In this document: in pieces, positions 50,463-61,115 of the stretch
How the letters are laid out: every line of letters starts with the position of its first letter
Numbering within the stretch: position 1 is the first letter of the stretch
From: Microbacterium sp. MYb66
GTDB taxonomy: Bacteria; Actinomycetota; Actinomycetes; Actinomycetales; Microbacteriaceae
Direction: 5' to 3'
Length of the DNA stretch: 64,000 nt
Assembly (NCBI RefSeq): GCF_002979435.1
Contig: NZ_PCOV01000008.1
Span: forward strand, 62,001-126,000
The notes under the pieces: generated by a model
Databases searched by the model: none
Told to the model about the DNA's origin: nothing
The model's input: only the letters and a program-made list of their open reading frames with translations
Translations under genes and position numbers: made by a program

Positions 50463-51578
50463 GTGACCCAACCGATTCAGGACTTCTACGCAGTGATCCC
50501 CGCCGGCGGCATCGGCAGCAGGCTGTGGCCGCTCTCCCGCGCGGACGCTCCGAAGTTCCTGCACGACCTCACCGGCTCCGGTCACTCGCTCCTGCGCGAC
50601 ACCTGGGACCGGCTCGAGCCGCTCGCCGGCCCGGATCGCATCGCGGTCGTGACCGGACGCGCCCACCGGGCCGCCGTCGAGGCCGAGCTTCCCGGGATCC
50701 CCGATCTGAACGTCTTCCTCGAGTCGGAGCCGCGCGAGTCGGCCGCCGCGATCGGCCTGGCGGCCGCCATCCTGCACCGCCGCGATCCCGATGTGATCAT
50801 CGGCTCGTTCAGCGCTGATCATGTCATCCGCGGCACGCAGGTCTTCGAGTGGGCGGTGCAGCAGGCCGTGCAGGTCGCACGCGAGGGATACATCTGCACG
50901 ATCGGCATCCCTCCCACCGAGCCCTCCGTGGGGTTCGGCTACATCCGCAAGGCGGGGGAGCTCGTCGTGGACGGCGCCCCGGAGGCGGCCCTCGTCGAGC
51001 GCTTCGTGGAGAAGCCCGACCTCGAGACGGCGAAGTCCTATCTGGCGGATCGCACCTATCTCTGGAACGCAGGCATGTTCATCGCGAAGGCGAGCGTGCT
51101 CCTCGAGGAGCTGGCGGCCAACGAGCCGGACCTGCATGCGGGGCTGATCGAGCTCGCGGAGGCGTGGGACGACCGCGAACGTCGCGGTCCCGCGGTCGAC
51201 CGGATCTGGCCGAGGTTGAAGAAGATCGCGATCGACTACGCGGTGGCGGAGCCTGCGGCGGAGCGCGGGCGCCTCGCCGTCATCCCCGGTCACTTCGACT
51301 GGGACGACGTCGGCGACTTCGCCTCGCTCACCAAGCTCATCACCCACGGACGCAAGAACGACCTCGCCGTGCTCGGGCCGAACGCGCGGGTGCTCACGGA
51401 CGGCGCGAGCGGGATCCTCGTCAGTCAGACCTCCCGGGTGATCAGCCTGGTGGGGGTGCAGGACATCGTCGTGGTCGACACTCCGGATGCTCTTCTGGTG
51501 ACCACCGTCGAGCACGCGCAGCGGGTGAAGGGCGTCGTGGAGTCCCTGAAGCTGACCGGCCGGGGCGACGTGCTCTGA
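50463..51578 (+). CDS. manC: mannose-1-phosphate guanylyltransferase
   Basis: 371 residues. Nucleotidyltransferase motif AVIPAGGIGSRLWPLSRADAPKF (about 9-30), FSADHVI, and VEKPDLETAKSYL, with DWDDVGDFASL near the end of the catalytic domain. It makes GDP-mannose for cell-wall and lipid glycans. It lacks the C-terminal isomerase domain of bifunctional enzymes. GTG start with TACCCT (50451-50456) ending 6 bases upstream, leaderless. No other mannose gene is adjacent. Confidence 0.93.
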   Translation: MTQPIQDFYAVIPAGGIGSRLWPLSRADAPKFLHDLTGSGHSLLRDTWDRLEPLAGPDRIAVVTGRAHRAAVEAELPGIPDLNVFLESEPRESAAAIGLAAAILHRRDPDVIIGSFSADHVIRGTQVFEWAVQQAVQVAREGYICTIGIPPTEPSVGFGYIRKAGELVVDGAPEAALVERFVEKPDLETAKSYLADRTYLWNAGMFIAKASVLLEELAANEPDLHAGLIELAEAWDDRERRGPAVDRIWPRLKKIAIDYAVAEPAAERGRLAVIPGHFDWDDVGDFASLTKLITHGRKNDLAVLGPNARVLTDGASGILVSQTSRVISLVGVQDIVVVDTPDALLVTTVEHAQRVKGVVESLKLTGRGDVL

Positions 51579-51726
51579 TGAGCACGTCCCGACGCTCATC
51601 GGGTGGCTTGATTTCAGCTTGGTAACCATTCGCCAGCGTGTACGGCCCGGGAGTGCGTAAACGCCGAAACAGTAGGTAACTTTGATCGATCCGCGATGGC
51701 CGCGGTTTCGTTGAGGGAGGCATGAG
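51579..51726. other. upstream region of the nucleoside operon
   Basis: 148 bases without a gene. GGTAACC and GGTAACT occur 55 bases apart, but I find no convincing promoter pair, riboswitch or hairpin. Confidence 0.4.
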
Positions 51727-52839
51727 TTGACCATCTCCACCACCAAGAAGCTGCTCGGCGCAACCGTCGCCGCGGGCGTCATCTTCGCACTCGCCGGCTG
51801 CGGCCAGGCGCCGACCGACAGCGGGTCAGGCTCCGAGAAGCCGGCTGACTCCGACTTCCTCCCCTGCCTCGTCTCCGACGCGGGCGGCTGGAACGACAAG
51901 TCGTTCAACCAGTCCGCCAAGGAGGGCATGGACAAGGCCGCCGACGAACTCGGCATCAAGCCGCTCGAGTTCGAGTCGGCGAACGACAACGACTACGCGC
52001 CGAACCTCGAGACCGCGGTCTCCGAGGGCTGCTCGCTCATCGTCTCGGTCGGCTTCAAGCTGTCCGCAGCGACGGTCGAGTCCGCACTCGCCAACCCGAA
52101 GATCGACTACGCGATCATCGACGACTGGGCGGACAACGACTTCGACGGCACCGTCGACGCACCGAACATCAAGCCGCTCGTCTTCGACACCGCTCAGGCG
52201 GCCTACCTCGGCGGCTACGCCTCGGCAGCCTGGTCCGCGCAGGCCGGCGTCAACAAGGTCGGAACCTTCGGCGGGATGAAGATCCCCTCCGTCGCCGTGT
52301 TCATGGACGGCTTCCAGCTCGGTGTCGAGAAGTACAACGAGGACAAGTCGGCGGCCGTCGAGGTCTTCGGTTGGGACACCACCACGCAGGAGGGCTCCTT
52401 CACCGGCGGCTTCGATGCGAACGACACCGCGAAGCAGACCGCACAGGGTGTGCTCGACCAGGGCGTCGACGTCATCCTCCCGGTCGGCGGCCCCGTCTAC
52501 CAGAGCGCGGCTGCGGCCATCACCGACAGCGGCAAGGACACTCTGATGCTCGGCGTCGACAGCGACCTGGCTGTGGCCGACCCGAACGTGGCCGGCATCA
52601 CGCTCGTCTCGATCATGAAGGCGATCGACGTCGCCGTGCAGGACGCCACCCTCGCGGCCGCCAAGGGCGAGTTCGACCCGGCCCCGTACGTGGGCACGCT
52701 CGAGAACGAGGGCGTCAAGCTCTCCGGCTTCGGCGACTTCGAGTCGAAGCTGCCGGAAGGTCTGACGGACGAGCTCACTGCTCTCCAGGAGCAGATCATC
52801 TCGGGCGACATCACGGTGGAGTCCCCGAACTCCCCGTAA
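51727..52839 (+). CDS. BMP family nucleoside-binding lipoprotein
   Basis: 370 residues. Lipobox LAGC with Cys25 and a Ser/Gly linker. The mature part has VSDAGGWNDKSFNQSAKEGM and GFDANDTAKQTAQGVLDQGV of the PnrA/BmpA family, which bind purine nucleosides. The start is TTG 51727: GGGAGG lies 6 bases ahead. A nearby ATG (51722) only begins a two-codon frame whose stop overlaps the TTG. It is the first gene of the nucleoside import operon, followed by a hairpin. Confidence 0.92.
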   Translation: MTISTTKKLLGATVAAGVIFALAGCGQAPTDSGSGSEKPADSDFLPCLVSDAGGWNDKSFNQSAKEGMDKAADELGIKPLEFESANDNDYAPNLETAVSEGCSLIVSVGFKLSAATVESALANPKIDYAIIDDWADNDFDGTVDAPNIKPLVFDTAQAAYLGGYASAAWSAQAGVNKVGTFGGMKIPSVAVFMDGFQLGVEKYNEDKSAAVEVFGWDTTTQEGSFTGGFDANDTAKQTAQGVLDQGVDVILPVGGPVYQSAAAAITDSGKDTLMLGVDSDLAVADPNVAGITLVSIMKAIDVAVQDATLAAAKGEFDPAPYVGTLENEGVKLSGFGDFESKLPEGLTDELTALQEQIISGDITVESPNSP

Positions 52840-52854
52840 GTCGTCGCAGGTCCA

Positions 52855-52895
52855 GCACGGGGCGAGTGGTGAGCAGGCTGCCACTCGCCCCGTGC
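52855..52895 (+). terminator. hairpin between BMP lipoprotein and ABC ATPase genes
   Basis: Perfect 15-base arms (52855-52869, 52881-52895) around an 11-base loop, 15 bases after the lipoprotein stop. It may stop most transcripts so that the binding protein is made in excess. Confidence 0.8.
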
Positions 52896-52946
52896 CGTGG
52901 ACGGACGATGATTCTCCTGGATGACACTTCTGGATAAGGTGCAGAT

Positions 52947-54461
52947 ATGAAGCTCGAACTTCGCGGCATCACCAAACGGTTCGGCAGCCTCGTTGCCAAC
53001 GATCACATCGATCTTGTGGTCCAACCCGGTGAGATCCACGCGCTGCTCGGTGAGAACGGCGCAGGCAAATCCACCCTCATGAACGTCCTCTACGGCCTGT
53101 ATCAGGCCGATGAGGGAGAGATCCTCCTCGATGACGAGGTGCAGCACTTCCGCGGTCCCGGTGACGCGATGGCTGCGGGGATCGGCATGGTCCACCAGCA
53201 CTTCATGCTCGTCCCGGTGTTCACCGTGGCCGAGAACGTCATGCTCGGACACGAGCAGACCAAGGCTCTGGGCACGCTCGACATCGCGAAGGCGCGAGAG
53301 CACGTGCGTTCGGTCGCGGCCCGCTTCGGCTTCGACATCGACCCGGATGCGCTCGTCGGCGACCTCCCCGTCGGCGTGCAGCAGCGCGTCGAGATCATCA
53401 AGGCGCTCTCACGCGACGCGAAGGTGCTCGTCTTCGATGAGCCCACCGCCGTCCTCACTCCTCAGGAGACGGACGAGCTGATGGGCATCATGCGCCAGCT
53501 GCGCGACGAGGGCACCGCGATCGTCTTCATCACCCACAAGCTGCGCGAGGTCCGCGAGGTCGCCGACAAGATCACGATCGTCCGCCTGGGCCGCGTCGTC
53601 GGCGAAGCCTCCCCGACCGCGACGAACGCCGAGCTGGCCTCTCTCATGGTCGGCCGGGCCGTCGAACTCACCGTGCACAAGGATCCGCCCCGCGTCGGCG
53701 AAGGCGGCCTCGAGGTGAGGAACCTGCGCGTGCTGACCGCCACGGGGGCGATCGTCGTCGACGGCATCGACTTCGAGGTGCGGCCCGGCGAGGTGCTCGC
53801 GGTCGCCGGAGTCCAGGGCAACGGCCAGACCGAGCTGGTGGAGGCCATCGTCGGACTCGCGGCTCGCGTGGAAGGAACCATCACTCTCGACGGCAACGAG
53901 CTCGTCGGCAGGAGCGTGCGTGCCATCCTCGACGCCGGAGTCGGATTCGTGCCGGAGGACCGCACGGAGGACGGCCTGGTCGCCGGCTTCTCGGTGGCGG
54001 AGAACCTCATCCTCGATCGTTCCGACGATCCCGCCTTCAGCCGCGCGGGGACGCTGCGCCGTTCGGCACTCGACGACTTCGCGCGCGAGCGCATCCGCGA
54101 GTACGACATCCGCACCCAAGGTCCGGAGACGCCGGCGGGAACCCTCTCCGGCGGAAACCAGCAGAAGGTCGTCATCGCACGCGAGATGAGCCGCGACCTG
54201 CGGCTGCTCGTGGCCGCGCAGCCGACACGCGGTGTGGATGTCGGCTCGATCGAGTTCATCCACAAGCGGATCATCGAGACGCGCGACGCGGGCATCCCCG
54301 TGATCGTCGTCTCCACGGAGCTCGACGAGGTCGCAGCTCTCGCCGATCGGATCGCGGTCATGTATCGCGGAACGATCGTCGGCATCGTCCCCGGTGACAC
54401 GCCTCGGGAGACGCTCGGACTCATGATGGCCGGAGCGGCCGAAGGGGAGGTGGCCGCGTGA
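52947..54461 (+). CDS. nucleoside/sugar ABC transporter ATP-binding protein (two ABC domains)
   Basis: 504 residues. Domain 1 Walker A GENGAGKST, Walker B VLVFDEPTAVLTP. Domain 2 has the degenerate loop GVQGNGQTELVEA and signature LSGGNQQKVVIAREMS followed by LLVAAQPTRGVD, normal for the RbsA/YufO class. It drives nucleoside import with the two permeases. The stop overlaps the next gene by 4 bases (GTGA). SD is weak before the ATG. Confidence 0.94.
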   Translation: MKLELRGITKRFGSLVANDHIDLVVQPGEIHALLGENGAGKSTLMNVLYGLYQADEGEILLDDEVQHFRGPGDAMAAGIGMVHQHFMLVPVFTVAENVMLGHEQTKALGTLDIAKAREHVRSVAARFGFDIDPDALVGDLPVGVQQRVEIIKALSRDAKVLVFDEPTAVLTPQETDELMGIMRQLRDEGTAIVFITHKLREVREVADKITIVRLGRVVGEASPTATNAELASLMVGRAVELTVHKDPPRVGEGGLEVRNLRVLTATGAIVVDGIDFEVRPGEVLAVAGVQGNGQTELVEAIVGLAARVEGTITLDGNELVGRSVRAILDAGVGFVPEDRTEDGLVAGFSVAENLILDRSDDPAFSRAGTLRRSALDDFARERIREYDIRTQGPETPAGTLSGGNQQKVVIAREMSRDLRLLVAAQPTRGVDVGSIEFIHKRIIETRDAGIPVIVVSTELDEVAALADRIAVMYRGTIVGIVPGDTPRETLGLMMAGAAEGEVAA

Positions 54462-55777
54462 GCGGAGCGACGCCCGGCGCAGGAGATGTGACCAAGGGAA
54501 TCCCGCCCCAGGAGCTCGCGACGAGCACCGGCACGGTCCCGCGCGACCCGTCCGACGTGCCCCCGCCCCCGCGCGGCAACGTCATCCTCAAGGAGATCCT
54601 CCGCGGCAACGCGGTCACGACGATCCTCGCGATCGTGCTGGCCCTGATCGTCGGCGGGATCCTCATCGCCCTGACCAACGAAGACGTGCAGGCGGCATCC
54701 GGCTACTTCTTCGCCCAGCCCGGCGACACGTTCGTCGCCGTCTGGAACTCCGTGTACAACGGGTACGAGGCGCTGTTCCGCGGGGCGATCTTCAACGCGC
54801 GAGGTGCGGACTTCGCCGCGCAGATCCGTCCGCTGACGAACACCCTCGGCTTCGCCGCTCCGCTGATCGCAGCCGGCCTCGGCGTCGCGCTGGCGTTCCG
54901 CGTCGGACTGTTCAACATCGGCGCGCGCGGCCAGATGCTCATCGGCGTCGCGGTCGCGGCCCTGCTGACGTTCTCGCTCGACCTGCCGATCTGGCTGCAC
55001 ATCCCGGTCACGCTGGTGGCCGGCATCGCGGGCGGTGCGCTCTGGGGCGCCATCGCGGGACTCATCAAGGCCCGCACCGGCGCGCACGAGGTGATCCTCA
55101 CGATCATGCTCAACTACATCGCCTATTACCTGCTGCTGTGGATGATCCGCACGCCGGGCCTGCTGCAGAAGCCGGGCACCAACCAGGCACTCGGCTCGGC
55201 GACACCGGAGAGCGCGCAGTTCCCGACGCTGCTCGGACCGCAGTTCCCGCTGCTCGACCTCGGATTCGTGATCGTGATCGTGGCGACGCTGTTCGTCTGG
55301 TGGCTGATCGAGCGCTCGTCCCTCGGCATGCGGATGCGCGCGGTGGGCGAGAACCCGCACGCGGCACGCGCCGCCGGCATCAGCGTGCAGCGCATCTACG
55401 TGTACGCGATGCTCTTCGCGGGAGGCCTGGCCGGACTCGCCGGCATGAACCAGATCCAGGGCGCGGTCACGACGGGCGTCACCGAGACCATCGACGCCGG
55501 CATCGGCTTCGACGCGATCACCGTCGCCCTCCTCGGGCGCAGCCGCGCCTGGGGCACGTTCGCCGCCGGCATCCTGTTCGGCGCGCTGAAGGCGGGATCG
55601 TTCTCGATGCAGGCCCAGGACATCCCCGTCGACATCGTGCTCGTCGTGCAGTCGCTGGTCGTGCTGTTCATCGCCGCACCGCCTCTGCTGCGTGCGGTGT
55701 TCTTCCTCCCGAAGACCGATGCGGAGAAGGCCGCCAAGGCCAGAGCCAAGGCCGCGAAGAAGGCGGTGATGGCATGA
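54458..55777 (+). CDS. nucleoside ABC transporter permease (first)
   Basis: 439 residues. A cytoplasmic N-terminal stretch of about 45 residues is followed by eight to ten membrane segments with the BPD_transp_2 pattern: FRVGLFNIGARGQMLIGV and GINAA-type loop replaced by FDAITVALLGRSRAWG. YufP/NupB-like. GTG start. Ends with a Lys/Ala-rich tail. Overlaps both neighbours by 4 bases. Confidence 0.92.
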   Translation: MSGATPGAGDVTKGIPPQELATSTGTVPRDPSDVPPPPRGNVILKEILRGNAVTTILAIVLALIVGGILIALTNEDVQAASGYFFAQPGDTFVAVWNSVYNGYEALFRGAIFNARGADFAAQIRPLTNTLGFAAPLIAAGLGVALAFRVGLFNIGARGQMLIGVAVAALLTFSLDLPIWLHIPVTLVAGIAGGALWGAIAGLIKARTGAHEVILTIMLNYIAYYLLLWMIRTPGLLQKPGTNQALGSATPESAQFPTLLGPQFPLLDLGFVIVIVATLFVWWLIERSSLGMRMRAVGENPHAARAAGISVQRIYVYAMLFAGGLAGLAGMNQIQGAVTTGVTETIDAGIGFDAITVALLGRSRAWGTFAAGILFGALKAGSFSMQAQDIPVDIVLVVQSLVVLFIAAPPLLRAVFFLPKTDAEKAAKARAKAAKKAVMA

Positions 55778-57060
55778 CGTCTCTCGTGCAGACCGAGGCC
55801 GCCGACGGCACGGTGCAGCTCGCGACCGTGAAGGAGCGGCATCTCAAGGCGCCGATCGTGCTCGCCGGAGCCACCGTGCTCCTGGCGCTGCTGTTCCTGC
55901 TCGTGCCGCGCGCGGGCGTCAGCACCTTCCGCCTCTCCGACCAGTCCTCGGCGCTCGCGCTGCCGGACGTCTCCCTGCCGACGGCCTCGACGTTCTGGGT
56001 CGTGCTCGGCATCCTGGTGGTCCTGACCGTCGGAGCCTTCCTCCGGGCCTGGACCTATCGCACGCCCTCGCTCTGGCTGATCGTCGCTTACAGCGTGCTC
56101 GCGGTGTTCGCGTTCCTCGTCTGGGCGTCCGCCGGCGGTCTCGTCCCGGTCACGAGCCTGCTGTTCGGCGCGGTCTCGCTGTCGGTGCCGCTGGTGTTCG
56201 GCGCACTGGGCGGTGTCATCGGCGAACGGGCCGGCGTGGTGAACGTCGCGATCGAGGGTCAGCTGCTGCTCGGCGCCTTCTCCGCGGCGCTGCTCTCCAG
56301 CATCACGGGCAACGCCTTCGTCGGACTGTTCGGTGCGATGGTCGGCGGCGTCCTGGTGGCCAGCGTGCTCGCCGCCTTCGCGATCAAGTACCTCGTCGAG
56401 CAGGTCATCGTCGGTGTCGTGCTCAACGTCCTCGTCACCGGTCTCACCGGATTCCTCTACGGTGCGCTGCTCGCGCCCAATGAGGCGACGCTGAACACCC
56501 CGGTGCGCTTCCCGCGTGTCGAGATCCCGCTGCTGAGCGACATCCCGATCATCGGGCCGGTGCTCTTCAACCAGACGTTCATCGGGTATCTGATGTTCAT
56601 CACCGTCGCCGTCGTGGCGTGGGGTCTGTACCGCACCCGGTGGGGTCTGCGGCTGCGCGCCGTGGGTGAGCACCCGCAGGCGGCGGACACGGTGGGCATC
56701 AAGGTGAACCCGACGCGGTTCTGGAACGTGCTGCTGGCCGGCGCGATCGCCGGTATGGGAGGCGCGTACTTCACGCTCGTCTCGGTGCCGCAGTTCGGCA
56801 AGGACATGACCGCCGGCCTCGGCTTCATCGCCCTCGCGGCCGTGATCTTCGGTCGCTGGGACCCGATCCGCGCGACGCTCGCGGCGTTGCTGTTCGGGTT
56901 CGCCACCAACCTGCAGAACCTGCTGTCGATCCTGAAGACGCCCATCCCGGGCGAGTTCATGCTGATGCTGCCGTACGTCGTCACGCTGCTCGCGGTGGCC
57001 GGGTTCGCCGGGCAGATCAAGGCACCTGCCGCGGACGGCAAGCCGTACATCAAGTCATAG
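55774..57060 (+). CDS. nucleoside ABC transporter permease (second)
   Basis: 428 residues, about eight to ten membrane segments, BPD_transp_2 family: ERAGVVNVAIEGQLLLGAF, GVVLNVLVTGLTGFLYG and GLGFIALAAVIFGRWDP. YufQ/NupC-like partner of the first permease. ATG in ATGA overlap. A 27-base gap with SD GAAGAGGG leads to cdd. Confidence 0.92.
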   Translation: MTSLVQTEAADGTVQLATVKERHLKAPIVLAGATVLLALLFLLVPRAGVSTFRLSDQSSALALPDVSLPTASTFWVVLGILVVLTVGAFLRAWTYRTPSLWLIVAYSVLAVFAFLVWASAGGLVPVTSLLFGAVSLSVPLVFGALGGVIGERAGVVNVAIEGQLLLGAFSAALLSSITGNAFVGLFGAMVGGVLVASVLAAFAIKYLVEQVIVGVVLNVLVTGLTGFLYGALLAPNEATLNTPVRFPRVEIPLLSDIPIIGPVLFNQTFIGYLMFITVAVVAWGLYRTRWGLRLRAVGEHPQAADTVGIKVNPTRFWNVLLAGAIAGMGGAYFTLVSVPQFGKDMTAGLGFIALAAVIFGRWDPIRATLAALLFGFATNLQNLLSILKTPIPGEFMLMLPYVVTLLAVAGFAGQIKAPAADGKPYIKS

Positions 57061-57087
57061 TCCTGACCGGAAGAGGGATACAACGCA

Positions 57088-57482
57088 ATGACGGACATCG
57101 ACTGGGATGAGCTGCGCCAGGTCGCCACGGACGCCATGACGAAGGCGTATGCGCCGTACTCGCGCTACCGCGTGGGAGCGGCCGCCCTCGTCGGAGACGG
57201 CCGCATCGTGGCCGGCTGCAACGTCGAGAACGCGTCGTACGGCGTGACCCTCTGTGCGGAGTGCGCTCTGGTCGGAGACCTGCACATGTCGGGCGGCGGC
57301 CAGCTCGTCGCCTTCGTGTGCGTGAACAACGACGGGCAGACGATCATGCCGTGCGGCCGCTGCCGTCAGCTGCTGTTCGAGCATGCGATGCCCGGGATGC
57401 TGCTGGAGACCGTTTCCGGCATCCGCACGATCGACGAGGTGCTGCCCGACGCGTTCGGGCCGCGCGACCTGGAGGAAGCACG

Positions 57483-57486
<4 letters not shown>
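57088..57486 (+). CDS. cdd: cytidine deaminase
   Basis: 132 residues, tetrameric form. Zinc site: Cys56-Ala-Glu58 in VTLCAEC, then Cys89 and Cys92 in MPCGRCRQ. Converts cytidine and deoxycytidine to uridine forms. ATGA overlap with deoA. In the import operon it acts on the incoming nucleosides. Confidence 0.95.
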
Positions 57487-58796
<1,310 letters not shown>

Positions 58797-58845
58797 CGCG
58801 CGACCACTAGCCTGAACTGAGCACCCCGCGACCGAGAGGACCACC

Positions 58846-59961
58846 ATGTCGATCGATGCGAACGGCGACGTCACCCTTCAGGGCGTCTCCCTCCGGAGCC
58901 TGCCGAAGGTGTCGCTGCACGACCACCTCGACGGCGCACTGCGCCCGGCCACGATCATCGAGCTCGCAGACGCCATCGGCCTCGAGGTCCCGGAGACGGA
59001 CGCCGCAGCCCTCGGCACGTGGTTCGCGAAGCAGAGCGACTCCGGCTCGCTGGTCGAGTACCTCAAGACGTTCGATCTCACGACCGCCGTGATGCAGACC
59101 CAGGAAGGGCTGACACGCGTCGCGCGCGAGTTCGTCCAGGACCTCGCGGCAGACGGCGTCATCTACGGCGAGGTGCGCTGGGCTCCCGAGCAGCATCTGG
59201 CCCGTGGCCTCACCCTCGAGCAGACCGTCGAGGCGGTGCAGCAGGGGATCGAGGAGGGCGAGGATGCCGCGGACCGCAGCGGACGCAGCATCCGTGTCGG
59301 TCAGCTGATCACGGCGATGCGGCACACCGACCGCGCGCTCGAGATCGCGGAGCTCGCCGTCGACTTCCGCGGACGCGGCGCCGTCGGTTTCGACATCGCC
59401 GGTCCCGAGGACGGCTTCCCGCCCTCGAACCACCGCGCGGCCTTCGACTACCTCGCCGAGAACTTCTTCCCGGTCACCGTGCACGCGGGCGAGGCGGCAG
59501 GTCCCGCCTCGATCCGGTCCGCACTCCTGGACGGACGTGCGCTGCGCCTCGGCCACGGCGTGCGCATCGCCGAAGACCTCCAGGTCGTCACGCAGGAGGG
59601 CGACGAGGTGCAGGTGCAGTTCGGCGACCTCGCGCGCTGGGTGCGGGACCGTGAGATCCCGCTCGAGCTGTCGCCGTCGTCGAACCTGCAGACCGGCGCG
59701 ATCGCCGCGTGGGGCAACACGTTGGCCGACCATCCGTTCGACCTGCTGTACCAGCTCGGGTTCGCGGTGACCGTGAACGTCGACAACCGTACGATGAGCG
59801 CGACCTCGCTCACGCGCGAGCTCGCATTGCTCGTCGAGGCCTTCGAGTACGACCTCGACGATCTCGAGACCTTCCAGTTCAACGCCGCTGCCGCCGCCTT
59901 CCTCCCCGTCGAGGAGCGCGAGGAGCTCGTGGAGATCATCGCCGAGGGATTCGACGCCTGA
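58846..59961 (+). CDS. add: adenosine deaminase
   Basis: 371 residues. Zinc and catalytic residues: His25 and His27 in SLHDHLDGAL, VHAGEAAGP (His, Glu), RLGHGVRI (His) and NVDNRTMSATSL (Asp). A TAGCCT box at 58809-58814 may give it a local promoter, followed by SD GAGAGGACC. It starts 49 bases after deoA, so it may also be read with the operon. Confidence 0.95.
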   Translation: MSIDANGDVTLQGVSLRSLPKVSLHDHLDGALRPATIIELADAIGLEVPETDAAALGTWFAKQSDSGSLVEYLKTFDLTTAVMQTQEGLTRVAREFVQDLAADGVIYGEVRWAPEQHLARGLTLEQTVEAVQQGIEEGEDAADRSGRSIRVGQLITAMRHTDRALEIAELAVDFRGRGAVGFDIAGPEDGFPPSNHRAAFDYLAENFFPVTVHAGEAAGPASIRSALLDGRALRLGHGVRIAEDLQVVTQEGDEVQVQFGDLARWVRDREIPLELSPSSNLQTGAIAAWGNTLADHPFDLLYQLGFAVTVNVDNRTMSATSLTRELALLVEAFEYDLDDLETFQFNAAAAAFLPVEEREELVEIIAEGFDA

Positions 59962-59963
59962 CC

Positions 59964-61088
59964 ATGGCTTCCGGGGGGAAGCGGCGTCGGCGCACCGCAA
60001 TCATCATCATCGTGTCCGCGGCCGTCCTGCTCGTCGGCGGCGGAGCCGCGGCATTCGTCCTGCTCAATCGGGATGCGGCCGCCTCGGCGCCCGCCGAGAC
60101 GGAGACGCCTCGTGCGGAGGAGACGCCCCCGCCGAAACCGCTGACGCCTGCGGAGCAGCTGCTCGCCGACGCGGACAACCCGCTGGCGTGCGCGGTCTCG
60201 TTCTCGGGAGAGGGCGTTCCCGCCGATCCGCAGCTCCAGTGGCAGAACGGCCTCTATGTCGCACTGCCGATCCCGGCGGCGGAGGGGAAGGTGTTCGCCG
60301 GCTGGTACCCCACGGCCGCCGACGCTGCCGCTCTCACGGTGGAGACGCGCGTGAACGGGGCTGATCCGGTCGTCTGCGCCGATCAGCAGATCGAGCTCTT
60401 CGCCGCCTGGAAGACCCCGGAGCAGAACGCCGCCGAGGGTGTTCGGGTTCCGATCCTGATGTACCACCAGTTCACCGCGAACCCGGACGGTGAGAAGGGC
60501 TGGCTGCGCGGCAACTACGCGTACATCGGCGACTTCGACGCCCAGATGAACCACATCGCGACGACGGGGTTCTACCTCCCGACCTGGGACGAGCTGAGCG
60601 CGTTCATCGACGGCCGGCTCTCGCTTCCTGCGCGGAGCGTGATCATCACCGACGACGATGCCGATCAGACCTGGTTCGACCTCGCGGTGCCGGTCGTGGA
60701 CAATTACAAGCTGCTCACGACGTCGTTCATGATCACCGCATACCGCACGGACCCCCCGCCCTCGATCTATGTGCTGCGCCGCTCGCACACCCACGACATG
60801 CACCAGTCGGGGGAGAACGGCGAAGGGCGGATGGTGAACTGGACCGCGGACGAGATCGCGGCCGACCTCAACACCTCCGGGGACACCCTGGGCGCGCGCG
60901 AGGTCATGGCCTATCCGTTCGGGCACTACAACGACACCGCGAAGCAGGGCGTCGCGCAGGCGGGATTCGAGATGGCCCGAACCATCGAGCCCGGGTACGT
61001 GGAGATCGGCACGGACAAGCTCGCGCTCCCCGTGGTCCGCATCGATTACGGCATGGGCCTGGACGCCCTGGTGTCGCGCATCGGCTGA
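59964..61088 (+). CDS. membrane-anchored polysaccharide deacetylase family protein
   Basis: 374 residues. A basic N-terminus and one membrane span (about 14-37) are followed by a Pro/Glu linker, a small beta region (GLYVALPIPAAEGKVFAGWYP, ELFAAWK; like Listeria-Bacteroides repeats), then a NodB-like domain: VPILMYHQF, SVIITDDDADQTWFD, metal motif SHTHDMHQ, and AYPFGHYNDT. It would deacetylate a cell-wall or surface glycan outside the membrane. It starts 2 bases after add, so is coupled to the nucleoside operon, an unexpected place. Confidence 0.85.
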   Translation: MASGGKRRRRTAIIIIVSAAVLLVGGGAAAFVLLNRDAAASAPAETETPRAEETPPPKPLTPAEQLLADADNPLACAVSFSGEGVPADPQLQWQNGLYVALPIPAAEGKVFAGWYPTAADAAALTVETRVNGADPVVCADQQIELFAAWKTPEQNAAEGVRVPILMYHQFTANPDGEKGWLRGNYAYIGDFDAQMNHIATTGFYLPTWDELSAFIDGRLSLPARSVIITDDDADQTWFDLAVPVVDNYKLLTTSFMITAYRTDPPPSIYVLRRSHTHDMHQSGENGEGRMVNWTADEIAADLNTSGDTLGAREVMAYPFGHYNDTAKQGVAQAGFEMARTIEPGYVEIGTDKLALPVVRIDYGMGLDALVSRIG

Positions 61089-61115
61089 GCGCCGCTGAGA
61101 CGGCAGGATGGTCGC

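Noticed and set aside
51579-51726. Purine riboswitch upstream of the nucleoside operon
   Set aside because: Expected from context, but no paired stems or conserved junction bases could be found.
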